Assembly: GCA_963776935.1 (NCBI GenBank)
Contig: CAVZOP010000002.1
Location: forward strand, 620,001 to 684,000
Length of the DNA stretch: 64,000 bases
Direction of reading: 5' to 3'
Source: JALOLG01 sp963776935
GTDB lineage: Bacteria > Actinomycetota > Acidimicrobiia > Acidimicrobiales > Ilumatobacteraceae
Under the pieces are notes generated by a model. It ran no database searches and was not told the origin of the DNA. It was given only the letters and a program-made list of their open reading frames with translations. A program made the translations under genes and the position numbers. This document shows positions 52,488 through 61,271 of the stretch, one piece after another (position 1 is the first letter of the stretch; each line of letters starts with the position of its first letter).

Positions 52488-53741
52488 ATGACCGTTTCGA
52501 TCGACCCCCGCGCGATGCCGTCCACGGCTGTCGTCGATGGCGGCCCGTCCGTCGCCGAGCGACGCCAGGCCGCCCTCGAGCGCTTGCAGGGATCGCGCCC
52601 CAACCGCCGCGCCAAGCGCAGCCGCGACGCGGACGATCCGATCGTGCTCGGGCCACCTCCGGTCGCCTACTACGTGATCGTCGTCGTCGTCGCCGTGTTC
52701 GTGATGCTCGGCCTCGTGATGGTGCTCTCCTCGTCGGCGGCCACCGAGGTCGGGGAGGGCAACTCGCCCTACCGGATCTTCTCGCGGCAGCTGATGTGGG
52801 CCGGCTTCGGGCTCGGGGGGATGCTGGTCGCGATCAAGGTGCCGTACCGGCGCTGGCGATCGTTCACCGTGCCGATCGCGATCCTCGCCGCGGCCGGGAT
52901 GGTGCTGCCGTTCACGTCCAGCCTGGGGTCCACGATCAACGGTGCGAGAGCGTGGGTGACGGTCGGGTCGTGGAGCTTCCAGCCGTCGGAGGTGCTGAAG
53001 CTCGCCACGCTCGCGCTGGCCGCCAACATCCTGGCGACGCGCCACGAGCAGATGGCCGACCCGCGTCGCACGTTGTTCCCGTTGATGCTCATCGCCGGGT
53101 TCGGTGCGGGGGCGTGCCTCGTGCAGGGCGACCTCGGCTCGGCGGTGGTGCTCGGTGCGATCGTCCTGTCGGTCGGCTTCATCGCCGGCGTTCCGATCGC
53201 CTACATGACCGGCGTGGTGGCCACGGGCGGGTTCACGATGGCGCTGTTCGTCCTGTCGAGCGCCCGCCGCTTCAACCGGTTCACCGCGTTCTTCGACACC
53301 GAGGGCAACAAGGACTACCTCGCCTACCAGACCTACCAGGGGTACCTCGGGATCGCCAACGGCGGGCTCACCGGCTCGGGCATCGGCGGCAGCAACAGCA
53401 AGCTCGGATATCTGCCGCTTGCGCACAGCGACTTCATCTTCGCCGTGATCGCCGACGAGCTCGGGTTCGTCGGCGCGCTTGCCGTGGTCGGCGGGTTCGG
53501 GCTGTTGGTGTGGTTCGGGATCCAGACCGCGCTCGCCGCGCCCGACCGGTTCGGGATGCTGCTGGCGGGCGGCATCGCGACGTGGTTCGGAGTCCAGGCC
53601 ATCGTCAACATGGGCGGGGTGACGGGCCTGTTGCCGGTGACCGGCCTCACGTTGCCCTTCTTCTCCGCCGGCGGGACGTCGTTGTTCGTGACGATGGTGG
53701 CGGCCGGGTTGCTGCTGAACGTCGCCAGACGGGCCCGCTGA
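52488..53741 (+). CDS. ftsW: Septal peptidoglycan polymerase FtsW (SEDS family)
   Basis: 417 aa. A basic cytoplasmic N-terminus of about 55 residues leads to about ten membrane helices. SEDS signatures: INGARAWVTVGSWSFQPSE, VQGDLGSAVVLGAI, GGSNSKLGYLPLAHSDFIF and GLTLPFFSAGGTSL. GAGGAG lies 14 nt before ATG 52488. Works with FtsI at the septum. The murG GTG follows the stop after 4 nt. Confidence 0.94.
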   Translation: MTVSIDPRAMPSTAVVDGGPSVAERRQAALERLQGSRPNRRAKRSRDADDPIVLGPPPVAYYVIVVVVAVFVMLGLVMVLSSSAATEVGEGNSPYRIFSRQLMWAGFGLGGMLVAIKVPYRRWRSFTVPIAILAAAGMVLPFTSSLGSTINGARAWVTVGSWSFQPSEVLKLATLALAANILATRHEQMADPRRTLFPLMLIAGFGAGACLVQGDLGSAVVLGAIVLSVGFIAGVPIAYMTGVVATGGFTMALFVLSSARRFNRFTAFFDTEGNKDYLAYQTYQGYLGIANGGLTGSGIGGSNSKLGYLPLAHSDFIFAVIADELGFVGALAVVGGFGLLVWFGIQTALAAPDRFGMLLAGGIATWFGVQAIVNMGGVTGLLPVTGLTLPFFSAGGTSLFVTMVAAGLLLNVARRAR

Positions 53742-53745
53742 GCCG

Positions 53746-54847
53746 GTGGGCTCGACGTTCGCGGTCGTCACCGGAGGCGGGACGGCCGGGCACGTGTTGC
53801 CCGCCCTGGCGGTCGCCGAGGCGCTCGTCGCCAAGGGCCACGCGCCAGACACGATCCACTACATCGGAGCCAGCCGTGGCGTCGAGACCCGATTGCTCCC
53901 CGAGACGCCGTTCCCATACACGTTCTACGACGTCGTCGGCTTCCAACGGCGGCTCACCGGTCGCAACCTCGGCTTCGCCCCCAAGCTGATGAAGAGCGCG
54001 CGGGCGGCCACTCGTCTGCTGCGCGAGCTGCGGCCGCGGGTGGTCGTGTCGGTCGGTGGGTACGCAAGCGTGCCGGCCGTGCTCGCCGCCCGCCGCCTGG
54101 GCATCCCCGTGGTGGTCGTCAGCTACGACCGGTTCCCGGGCCGGGCGAGCCGGCTGGCGGCGAGACGGGCGGCGGCGTGTGCGGTGGCGTTCGCCGATTC
54201 CCCGCTGCCGCGGATGACGGTCACCGGAGCGCCGGTGCGCCGGGCCGTGCTCGATGTCGATCGGCGCCGCGACGGGGCGACTGCTCGGGCCGTGCTCGGG
54301 CTGCCACCCGACCGGTTCGTCGTGGCGGTGATGGGGGGATCGCAGGGGTCCGGCATCCTCAACGAGGCCGTGGCGGCGATGCTCGACGCCAGCGCCGAGG
54401 ACCGCGGCCTCGCCATCCGCCACGTCTGCGGCGAGCGCTTCTCGGACACCGCGCTGGCCACCGTGTGACGGGCGCGGCGGTGTGCTCTACCAGCCGATCG
54501 GATACGAACCACAGATGCCGCTCCTCTATGCCGCGGCCGACCTGCTCATCGGGCGGGGCGGGGCCAGCACGGTGCACGAGGTCGCGGTCACGGGCGTCCC
54601 GGCGATCCTCGTGCCGTGGTCGGGATCCGCCGAGGACCACCAGACGGCGAACGTGTCGTGGCTGTCCGACAACGGCGCCGCGGTGCTCCTCCCGGAAGCG
54701 CGGATCGGCGAGTTGGCGCAGGTCGTCGACCGCCTCCGCTCGGACACCGCGGCCCGTGAGGCGATGGGCGACAAGGCCAGGGCGATGGGAGAGGTCCACC
54801 ACAGCGGCGCGCTGGCGGATCTCGTCGAAGCCGTGGCTCTAGCCTGA
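53746..54847 (+). CDS. murG: MurG N-acetylglucosaminyltransferase, frameshifted as read
   Basis: About 366 aa after joining. Converts lipid I to lipid II. First frame: VVTGGGTAGHVLPALAVAE, GRNLGFAPKLMKS, VSVGGYASVPAVLAA and VMGGSQGSGILNEAV, ending DTALATV and a premature TGA at 54466. Second frame: VLYQPIGYEPQMPLLYAAAD, IGRGGASTVHEVAVTGVP and the end ALADLVEAVALA. The break is within about 15 bp of 54465 (GTGTGACGGG). Essential gene, so most likely a sequence error. Confidence 0.9.
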
Positions 54848-54854
54848 TCGGACT

Positions 54855-56258
54855 GTGTCCGTGCCCGCTCCACCGCTCGATCTCGCCCACCAGCACCGGC
54901 TGCACGTCGTCGGTGTCGGCGGTCCCGGGATGAGTGCGATCGCACTGGCGCTCGCCCAGATGGGTCATCGCGTGTCGGGGAGCGACCTCCGTGAGCGGCC
55001 CGTGCTCGACCGCCTCCGCGCCGCCGGCGTCGAGGTGCATGTGGGTCACAATCGGTCCCATGTGCAGCGGTGCGATGCCGTCACGGCGTCGACCGCCGTG
55101 CCCGACGACTTGAACGAGCTCGACGAGGCGCGCCGGTTGGGACTGCCCGTGCTCAGGCGGGCCGGGATGCTGGCGTCGATCTGCGCCCAGGCGCGATCGC
55201 TCGGGGTGGCAGGGACGCACGGCAAGACGACGACCTCGTCGATGCTGATGTTGATCCTGGCCGAGGCCGGCCTGCGCCCGAGCTTCGTGATCGGCGGCGA
55301 CGTCACCGACATGGGCACCGGTGCGCAGTGGACGGGCGGCGAGTGGTTCGTCGTCGAGGCCGACGAGAGCGACGGAACCCATCTCGAGCTGCCGTTGCAC
55401 GGCACGATCCTGACCAATGTCGAGATCGATCATCTCGACCACTACGGCTCGTTCGATTGCATCGTGGCCGCCTTCGATCGCTATCTGGGTCAGGTCGACG
55501 GGCCGAAGGTCGTGTGCGGCGACGACCCGGTCGGGGCGCGCCTCGCCGCCGAGCACGGCGCCACCACGTACGGCACGTCCGCCGGGGTCGACATCCGGGC
55601 TGTCGACGTGCTCGCCAGCCACGGCACGCTCACGTTCGCGATCGAACGCGATGGGCAGCACCTCGTCGACATCGCGCTGCCGCAGCGTGGGATGCACAAC
55701 GTGCGCAACGCGACGGCCGCCCTGGCGATGGCGATCGCGGTCGGCGTCAGCCCGGAAGTGGCGGCCACGGCGCTGGCGAAGTTCGGTGGCGTCGCCCGCC
55801 GGTTCGACATCCGCGGCGTCGACGGGGGCGCCACGTTCGTCGACGACTATGCCCACCTGCCGTCGGAGATCGCCGCCGTGCTCGACGCGGCGCGTCGCAG
55901 CGACGACGGGTGGCGGCGCGTCGTCGCCGTCTTCCAGCCGAACCGGTACAACCGGATCGCCGAGATCTGGGCCGACTACGGCGGTTCGTTCGGCGACGCC
56001 GACCTGGTCGTGCTGACCGACATCTACTCGTCCGGCACCCAGCCGATCCCGGGGGTCACCGGGCGCCTGATCGTGAACGCGGTGGTCGATCACGACCCGT
56101 TCACGCGAGTGGCGTGGCTGCCGAAGCGCGACGACCTCGTGACGTTCCTGGCCGGCGAGGTCCGCGACGGGGACGTCTGCATCTCGATGGGGTGCGGCGA
56201 CATCGCGACGCTGCCCGACGAGGTGCTCGCCGCGCGACGCGGGAGCGCGGTCCGATGA
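54855..56258 (+). CDS. murC: UDP-MurNAc-L-alanine ligase
   Basis: 467 aa. Adds L-Ala to UDP-MurNAc. Motifs: HVVGVGGPGMSAIALALAQ, GSDLRERPVLDRL, GVAGTHGKTTTSSML, VVEADESDGTHLEL, NVEIDHLDHYGSFD and VVAVFQPNRYNRI. Start GTG 54855; a TAGCCT hexamer ends 9 nt upstream, inside the murG stop, and could allow separate transcription. The stop overlaps the murB start. Confidence 0.95.
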   Translation: MSVPAPPLDLAHQHRLHVVGVGGPGMSAIALALAQMGHRVSGSDLRERPVLDRLRAAGVEVHVGHNRSHVQRCDAVTASTAVPDDLNELDEARRLGLPVLRRAGMLASICAQARSLGVAGTHGKTTTSSMLMLILAEAGLRPSFVIGGDVTDMGTGAQWTGGEWFVVEADESDGTHLELPLHGTILTNVEIDHLDHYGSFDCIVAAFDRYLGQVDGPKVVCGDDPVGARLAAEHGATTYGTSAGVDIRAVDVLASHGTLTFAIERDGQHLVDIALPQRGMHNVRNATAALAMAIAVGVSPEVAATALAKFGGVARRFDIRGVDGGATFVDDYAHLPSEIAAVLDAARRSDDGWRRVVAVFQPNRYNRIAEIWADYGGSFGDADLVVLTDIYSSGTQPIPGVTGRLIVNAVVDHDPFTRVAWLPKRDDLVTFLAGEVRDGDVCISMGCGDIATLPDEVLAARRGSAVR

Positions 56259-57244
56259 TGTCGCGGGCGACGGCGCGCGCCGGCGTCGACGCGGCTGCGG
56301 CGCTGATCGGTCCGACTGCCCGTCGCGACGTGCCACTGGCGCCGCTCACGACCTACCGCGTCGGTGGTCGGGCGGCGCTGTTCGTCGAGGTGGCCACGAT
56401 CGACGATCTCCGCCGTGTCGCGGCGGCGAGGGCGGCGAGTGATCTGCCGGTACTGGCGATCGGTCGTGGCTCGAACATGCTCGTCGCCGATTCCGGGTAC
56501 CCGGGGATCGTCGTGTCGCTCGCCGAGTTCGCGGGTGGGATCGAGATCGGCACGGCGGACGGCGACGGACGAGTCGTCGTCGCCGCCGGGGGTGGCGTCG
56601 CGCTCCCGGTGCTCGCCCGCCGGACCGCGGCGGCGTCGGTCGCCGGGTTCGAGTGGGCGGTCGGCGTTCCCGGATCGGTCGGCGGTGCGGTGCGGATGAA
56701 CGCCGGTGGACACGGCTCCGACATGGCGGCGGCGGTGATCGATGTCGACGTCTTCGATCTGGGTGACGAGGCGGCGGCCGTCGACGTCCGGCGCATCGAC
56801 GCCAGCGACCTCGGCCTGCGCTTCCGTGGGTCGGACCTCACCGACGACCAACTCGTCATCGACGTCCGTCTCGACCTCCGTCGCGGTGATCGCGAGGCGT
56901 CCGAGCACCAGATCGCCGAGATCGTGCGCTGGCGCCGTGAGAACCAGCCGGGCGGACAGAACTGCGGATCGGTGTTCGTGAACCCGGTGCCGGGCGAGGT
57001 GACGGCCGGCGGACTGATCGACGGCCTCGGTCTGCGGGGCCTGCGGATCGGAACCGCGTGGGTGTCGGAGAAGCATGCCAACTTCATCCAGTCCACCGAC
57101 GGCGGCTCGGCGGCCGACGTGCGGGCGGTGATCGAGACGGTTCGCGAGCGGGTGACCGCGGCGACGGGGTACGTCCTGCGCAGCGAGGTCCGGCTGGTCG
57201 GATTCGACGACGCGCCGGATCCCGGGATGAGTAGCCAGGGATGA
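56255..57244 (+). CDS. murB: UDP-N-acetylenolpyruvoylglucosamine reductase
   Basis: 329 aa. FAD enzyme that makes UDP-MurNAc. TTYRVGGRAALFVEV and IGRGSNMLVADSGYPG hold the flavin; VPGSVGGAVRMNAGGHG and PGGQNCGSVFVNP carry the catalytic Ser and neighbours; EKHANFIQSTDGGSA closes the active site. The start is one of tandem ATG codons (56255/56258) overlapping the murC stop. Its stop overlaps the ftsQ ATG. Confidence 0.94.
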   Translation: MMSRATARAGVDAAAALIGPTARRDVPLAPLTTYRVGGRAALFVEVATIDDLRRVAAARAASDLPVLAIGRGSNMLVADSGYPGIVVSLAEFAGGIEIGTADGDGRVVVAAGGGVALPVLARRTAAASVAGFEWAVGVPGSVGGAVRMNAGGHGSDMAAAVIDVDVFDLGDEAAAVDVRRIDASDLGLRFRGSDLTDDQLVIDVRLDLRRGDREASEHQIAEIVRWRRENQPGGQNCGSVFVNPVPGEVTAGGLIDGLGLRGLRIGTAWVSEKHANFIQSTDGGSAADVRAVIETVRERVTAATGYVLRSEVRLVGFDDAPDPGMSSQG

Positions 57245-58533
57245 GCACCGAAGAGTGGCCGGTCGGCCGTCCCGCCGACGCCGACGCCGAGGACCCCGAT
57301 CGCGTCGCCCTCGACGAACTGCTGCGGGCGTTCGCGATCGACGCGTCGCGCGTCGCCGAGGAGGACCGCACCGACTCCGAGATCGACCGCCGGGTCGACC
57401 AGGTCCTCGGTGACGCGACACCGGACGGGCCAGAACCCGGATCGACCGGCGAGGCGTCCATCCCGGACGCCGACGCGCCGGCCGAGGCGGCCGCCGTCGA
57501 AGCGGACCGCAACGGTTCTCCGCCGCCAGCCGAGCCGCTCGGCCAAGACGCGGCGACGCCGCCGCACGCCGGTCCGCCTCCGCCTGTGACTGGCGCAACG
57601 AACGTCCCGGGGAACGTCAAGGTGATCGCCATCGCCGACGACGAGTACCCGCCGGATGCCGTGTACGTCGAGGGCGACCTCGGTGGCCCCGACACGTCGG
57701 GTGACCGGCCGGTGGTGTTCATCGACGACGACGTCGTCGTCACCGAGACGCCGGAGGACAGCCGCCGGCTGCGGCGCCGCATCGAGCCCCGCCTGCGCGA
57801 CCGGCGGATCGCGGTGCGCCGCGCCGAGAGCCGGCGCCGTCTCAGGTGGGTCATCCTCGCCGTGTTCGTGCTCCTCGTCGTCGGCGCCGGGCTCGCCGTG
57901 CTCGGCTCGTCGCTGTTCGCGATCGAAGCCGACGAGGTGAGTGTGAGCGGCGCCGTCTACACCGACCGGGTGCGCCTCCAAGCGGTCATCGACGACCTCG
58001 TCGGCACGCCGGTGCTGGCCGCCGACACGCAGGCCGCCGAGCGCGAGCTCGAGGCGATCCCGTGGGTCGACCAGGCTCGCGTGCGCACCCAGTTCCCACA
58101 CGGCGCGACGATCGAGATCCGCGAACGGGTCGCGCTCGCGACCTACGCCAGTCCCGACGGGCAGTTCCGGGTGATCGACGCCGACGGGCGGGTGCTCGAC
58201 GTGATCAGCGGCCAGCCGATCGCGTACATGCTGATCACCGGTCCGGATCCGGTCGACCGCCAGGCGGGTGAGTACGCGCCGGTCGGCTACGGCGCCGCGG
58301 CCCGGCTGGTCCAGGGTCTCACCGGGTCGGTGCGGGGGCGGGTCCAGTCGATCGACGTCACCGCCGACGGCTCGCAGCTGCGACTGTTGCTCGACGACGG
58401 CACCGAGGTGCGCTTCGGCGCGGCCACCGATCTGGTGACCAAGCTCGTGCGTCTCGAGACCGCGCTCGGCGCGGCCGGTGACCAGGTGGTGAGCGTGATC
58501 GACGTCTCCACCGCCGAGGTGGTCATGCGATGA
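57241..58533 (+). CDS. ftsQ: FtsQ-like divisome protein with long acidic N-terminus
   Basis: 430 aa, much longer than most FtsQ (about 250-320). The first 200 residues are acidic, Pro/Ala-rich and probably disordered; a basic strip (RRLRRRIEPRLRDRR) precedes one helix (WVILAVFVLLVVGAGLAVLG). A POTRA domain follows (FAIEADEVSVSGAVYTDRVR, then VDQARVRTQFPHGATIEIRER), and a beta domain ends the protein. Position between murB and ftsZ confirms the call. Confidence 0.88.
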   Translation: MSTEEWPVGRPADADAEDPDRVALDELLRAFAIDASRVAEEDRTDSEIDRRVDQVLGDATPDGPEPGSTGEASIPDADAPAEAAAVEADRNGSPPPAEPLGQDAATPPHAGPPPPVTGATNVPGNVKVIAIADDEYPPDAVYVEGDLGGPDTSGDRPVVFIDDDVVVTETPEDSRRLRRRIEPRLRDRRIAVRRAESRRRLRWVILAVFVLLVVGAGLAVLGSSLFAIEADEVSVSGAVYTDRVRLQAVIDDLVGTPVLAADTQAAERELEAIPWVDQARVRTQFPHGATIEIRERVALATYASPDGQFRVIDADGRVLDVISGQPIAYMLITGPDPVDRQAGEYAPVGYGAAARLVQGLTGSVRGRVQSIDVTADGSQLRLLLDDGTEVRFGAATDLVTKLVRLETALGAAGDQVVSVIDVSTAEVVMR

Positions 58534-58541
58534 ACTGCACC

Positions 58542-58587
58542 CTGACGATCGAACGGCTGACGATCGACGGGCGATGATGGATAGCAT
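58542..58587 (+). promoter_or_regulatory. Direct repeats and possible ftsZ promoter
   Basis: CTGACGATCGA occurs at 58542 and 58557 (15-bp period), starting 9 bp after the ftsQ stop. A TAGCAT hexamer lies at 58582-58587. The 196-bp gap before ftsZ is the largest in the dcw cluster, so a dedicated ftsZ promoter with an operator is plausible. The -35 match is weak. Confidence 0.35.
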
Positions 58588-58729
58588 CACCTGTTCCAGT
58601 AGCTCCGACGTGCGAGGATGGGCCACAATGCGGCACGTCCCGACGGGCACCACGCAGGCATCGGAGTCCTGACACGACCATGCACACGAACCGACCACGC
58701 TGCACTGCTTCTCCACGGAGGTACCGCTG

Positions 58730-59809
58730 ATGCCCGGCGCGCCCCAGAACTATCTCGCCGTCATCAAGGTGATCGGCGTCGGCGGCGGCGGTGTCAACGC
58801 GGTGAACCGCATGATCGACGCCGGGTTGAAGGGTGTCGAGTTCATCGCCGTCAATACCGATGCGCAGGCGTTGCTGATGAGTGACGCCGACGTCAAGCTC
58901 GACATCGGGCGCGACCTCACTCGCGGGCTCGGCGCCGGAAGCGATCCCGAGGTGGGGCGCACGGCCGCCGAGTCACACAGCGACGAGATCGACGAGATGG
59001 TGAAGGGCGCCGACATGGTGTTCATCACCGCCGGCGAGGGCGGCGGCACCGGTACGGGTGCGGCACCGGTGATCGCCGAGATCGCGCGGGCCGCCGGTTC
59101 GCTGGCGATCGGTGTCGTCACCCGGCCGTTCTCGTTCGAGGGTCGCCGGCGCTCGGTGCAGGCCGACAACGGCGTGCAGCGGTTGAAGGAGAAGGTCGAC
59201 ACGCTGATCGTCATCCCCAACGACCGGTTGTTGACGGTTGCCAACGACAAGACGAGCGTGCTCAACGCGTTCAAGATGGCCGACGAGGTGCTGCTCCAAG
59301 GTGTGTCCGGCATCACCAACCTGATCACCACTCCGGGGCTGATCAACACCGACTTCGCCGACGTGCGGATGGTGCTGTCCAACGCCGGCTCGGCGTTGAT
59401 GGGCATCGGGCAGGCGACCGGCGACGACCGCGCCGTCACCGCCGCCAAGTCGGCGATCTCGAGCCCGTTGCTCGAATCGGCCATCGACGGAGCACGCGGC
59501 ATCCTGCTCAACATCACCGGCCCGTCGAGCATGGGGCTGTTCGAGATGAACGCCGCGGCCGAGATCATCCACGCCGTCGCCCACCCCGACGCCAACATCA
59601 TCTTCGGCACCGTGATCGACGACGAGGTCGGCGACGAGGTGCGGGTCACCGTCATCGCTGCCGGCTTCGACCGCTTCGACGGTGGAGCGAGCACCGAGCA
59701 GATCCTGCGCACGCCGTCTCGGATCACCGAGCTGTTCGCCGAGCCCGACGCCGACCCGCTCGACGACAATGACGACGACGATTTCGACGTCCCGTCGTTC
59801 CTGAAGTAG
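58730..59809 (+). CDS. ftsZ: Cell division protein FtsZ
   Basis: 359 aa. Tubulin-like GTPase that forms the Z ring. VIGVGGGGVNAVNRMIDAGL, the tubulin signature GEGGGTGTGAAPVIAEIAR, NDRLLTVANDKTSVLNAF and the C-terminal FtsA/SepF-binding peptide DDDFDVPSFLK are present. The linker is short, about 30 residues. A clear ribosome site (GGAGG) lies 10 nt before ATG 58730, unlike the leaderless genes. With no ftsA nearby, SepF is the likely membrane anchor. Confidence 0.97.
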   Translation: MPGAPQNYLAVIKVIGVGGGGVNAVNRMIDAGLKGVEFIAVNTDAQALLMSDADVKLDIGRDLTRGLGAGSDPEVGRTAAESHSDEIDEMVKGADMVFITAGEGGGTGTGAAPVIAEIARAAGSLAIGVVTRPFSFEGRRRSVQADNGVQRLKEKVDTLIVIPNDRLLTVANDKTSVLNAFKMADEVLLQGVSGITNLITTPGLINTDFADVRMVLSNAGSALMGIGQATGDDRAVTAAKSAISSPLLESAIDGARGILLNITGPSSMGLFEMNAAAEIIHAVAHPDANIIFGTVIDDEVGDEVRVTVIAAGFDRFDGGASTEQILRTPSRITELFAEPDADPLDDNDDDDFDVPSFLK

Positions 59810-59810
59810 C

Positions 59811-59838
59811 GGTCGTGGGGGAGCCCCCACACCGACCG
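59811..59838 (+). repeat. Hairpin between ftsZ and yggS
   Basis: GTGGGG-GAGC-CCCCAC (59815-59830) is a perfect 6-bp stem with a 4-nt loop, extended by GGTC/GACC arms with a small bulge. It starts 5 bp after the ftsZ stop and ends just before the yggS ATG. It may attenuate transcription or mark an mRNA end so that ftsZ is made in excess of downstream genes. Confidence 0.45.
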
Positions 59839-59843
59839 GTCGC

Positions 59844-60500
59844 ATGATCGACGCCGGGCTGGTCCGCGAGCGGCTGGCGATGGTGCAGTCGCGGATCGAG
59901 GCGGCCGGTGGAACCGGGGTCGACGTGCTCGCCGTGACGAAAGGTTTCGGAGCGGATGCGATCGACGCGGCGGTTGCCGCCGGCTGCGGGCGCATCGGCG
60001 AGAACTACGCCCAGGAGTTGCTCGACAAGTTGCGTCTCGTCGGCCCGTCGACACAGCGACCCGAGATCCACTTCATCGGTCAGCTGCAGTCGAACAAGGT
60101 GCGCCTGCTGGCCGGCGTCGTCGACGTGTACGAGTCGGTGGATCGGGCGTCGCTGGTCGCGGCCATCGCCCGGCGCGACCAGGGCGCCAGGGTGCTGGTG
60201 CAGGTCGACACGACGGGAGAGCCGGGCAAGGGCGGATGTCCTGCGGCAGACGTGGAGTCGCTGGTCGGCGCCGCGGTGGATGCCGGCCTGCGCGTCGAAG
60301 GGTTGATGACCGTCGGGCCGACCGAAGGTGGGCCCGAGGGGTCGCGTCGCGGCTTTCGCGAGGTCCGCCGACTGACCACCCAGTTGGGTCTCGGCGTGTG
60401 CTCGATGGGCATGACGGGTGACCTCGAGGTCGCCGTCGAGGAGGGCAGCACGCAGGTACGCGTCGGTACCGCGCTGTTCGGGTGGCGCGACGCGAGGTGA
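59844..60500 (+). CDS. PLP homeostasis protein, YggS family
   Basis: 218 aa. Binds pyridoxal phosphate through the Lys of VLAVTKGFGADAI and belongs to the alanine-racemase-N fold; other family segments are GRIGENYAQELLDKL, EIHFIGQLQSNKVR, GLMTVGP, CSMGMTGDLEVAV and VRVGTALFG. Controls the cell's free PLP level rather than catalysing a pathway step. Its place between ftsZ and sepF is conserved in Gram-positive bacteria (ylmE). Confidence 0.92.
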   Translation: MIDAGLVRERLAMVQSRIEAAGGTGVDVLAVTKGFGADAIDAAVAAGCGRIGENYAQELLDKLRLVGPSTQRPEIHFIGQLQSNKVRLLAGVVDVYESVDRASLVAAIARRDQGARVLVQVDTTGEPGKGGCPAADVESLVGAAVDAGLRVEGLMTVGPTEGGPEGSRRGFREVRRLTTQLGLGVCSMGMTGDLEVAVEEGSTQVRVGTALFGWRDAR

Positions 60501-60538
60501 CACTGTGAGCTAGCCTCCCGCCCAGGAGGAACGCTCGG

Positions 60539-61108
60539 ATGTCATTGTGGAAACGGACCATGGACTACCTCGGTCTCGGCCCTGACGACGCGTACGACGA
60601 CTATGACGATTACGACGAGCCCGAACCGGCGCCTCGTCCTCGCCGCGCCTCCCACGAACCGGAGGCCCGTCAAGGTCGTGGCTACCCGGACAGCGAGCCG
60701 GAAGGCGTAGTGCGTACCGTGCCGTCGCGCCCGACGTTCCCGACCCGCGATTTCGATCCGTCACAAGCCCGCCGCCAGCAGCAGGCCGCCGACGAGTCAG
60801 GTGTGCAGCCCCGCCCCCGCGGTGGGAGCAGCAGCGCGAGCGCCCGCAGCACCACCGTGGCGACGAGCGAGCCCACGACCGTGCGGCCGCGCCGCTTCGA
60901 CCAGGCGCAAGAGGTTGCCGACCGCTTCAAAGAAGGTCAGCCGGTGATCATGAACATCGAGGGCACCGAGCGTGAGGTCGCCCGTCGACTGATCGACTTC
61001 GCCAGCGGCCTGTGCTACGCGCTCGACGGCTCGATGGAGAAGGTCGCCACGGGTGTGTACCTGCTGAAGCCGGTCAACAGCCGCCGCCACGACGAATACG
61101 ACGACTGA
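60539..61108 (+). CDS. sepF: SepF, FtsZ membrane anchor
   Basis: 189 aa. A short amphipathic N-terminal helix (MSLWKRTMDYLGLG) for membrane binding, an acidic Asp/Tyr stretch, a disordered linker and, from about 110, the FtsZ-binding SepF domain (RFKEGQPVIMNIEGTEREVAR, RLIDFASGLCYALDGSME). Tethers FtsZ polymers in organisms lacking FtsA. A perfect ribosome site, AGGAGGA, lies 8 nt before ATG 60539. The stop codon is the first part of a tandem repeat. Confidence 0.94.
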   Translation: MSLWKRTMDYLGLGPDDAYDDYDDYDEPEPAPRPRRASHEPEARQGRGYPDSEPEGVVRTVPSRPTFPTRDFDPSQARRQQQAADESGVQPRPRGGSSSASARSTTVATSEPTTVRPRRFDQAQEVADRFKEGQPVIMNIEGTEREVARRLIDFASGLCYALDGSMEKVATGVYLLKPVNSRRHDEYDD

Positions 61109-61243
61109 ATCTGATCGAGTCGGCTCCCGAGCGTCGAGGCGTGACACGTCTGGTCGCCGACTGAACGACGACTGAATCTGATCGTAGTCGGCTCCCGAGC
61201 GTCGAGGCGTGACACGTCTGGTCGCCGACTGAACGACGACTGA
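61099..61243. repeat. Tandem repeat, two 67/68-bp units plus partial third
   Basis: The unit begins CGACGACTGA at 61099, 61166 and 61234 (periods 67 and 68 bp). Units 1 and 2 are identical apart from one inserted T (gatcgagtcgg against gatcgtagtcgg). Each unit holds an inverted repeat AGTCGGC ... GCCGACT about 31 bp apart. The first 10 bp of the unit are the last codons and stop of sepF, so the duplication arose from the gene's end. Confidence 0.9.
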
Positions 61244-61271
61244 GTCCAACGACGGGCCATCCGGACCGGAC

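Noticed and set aside
61099..61243. CRISPR-like array
   Set aside because: The units are contiguous without unique spacers and there are only two and a fraction; it is a tandem duplication.
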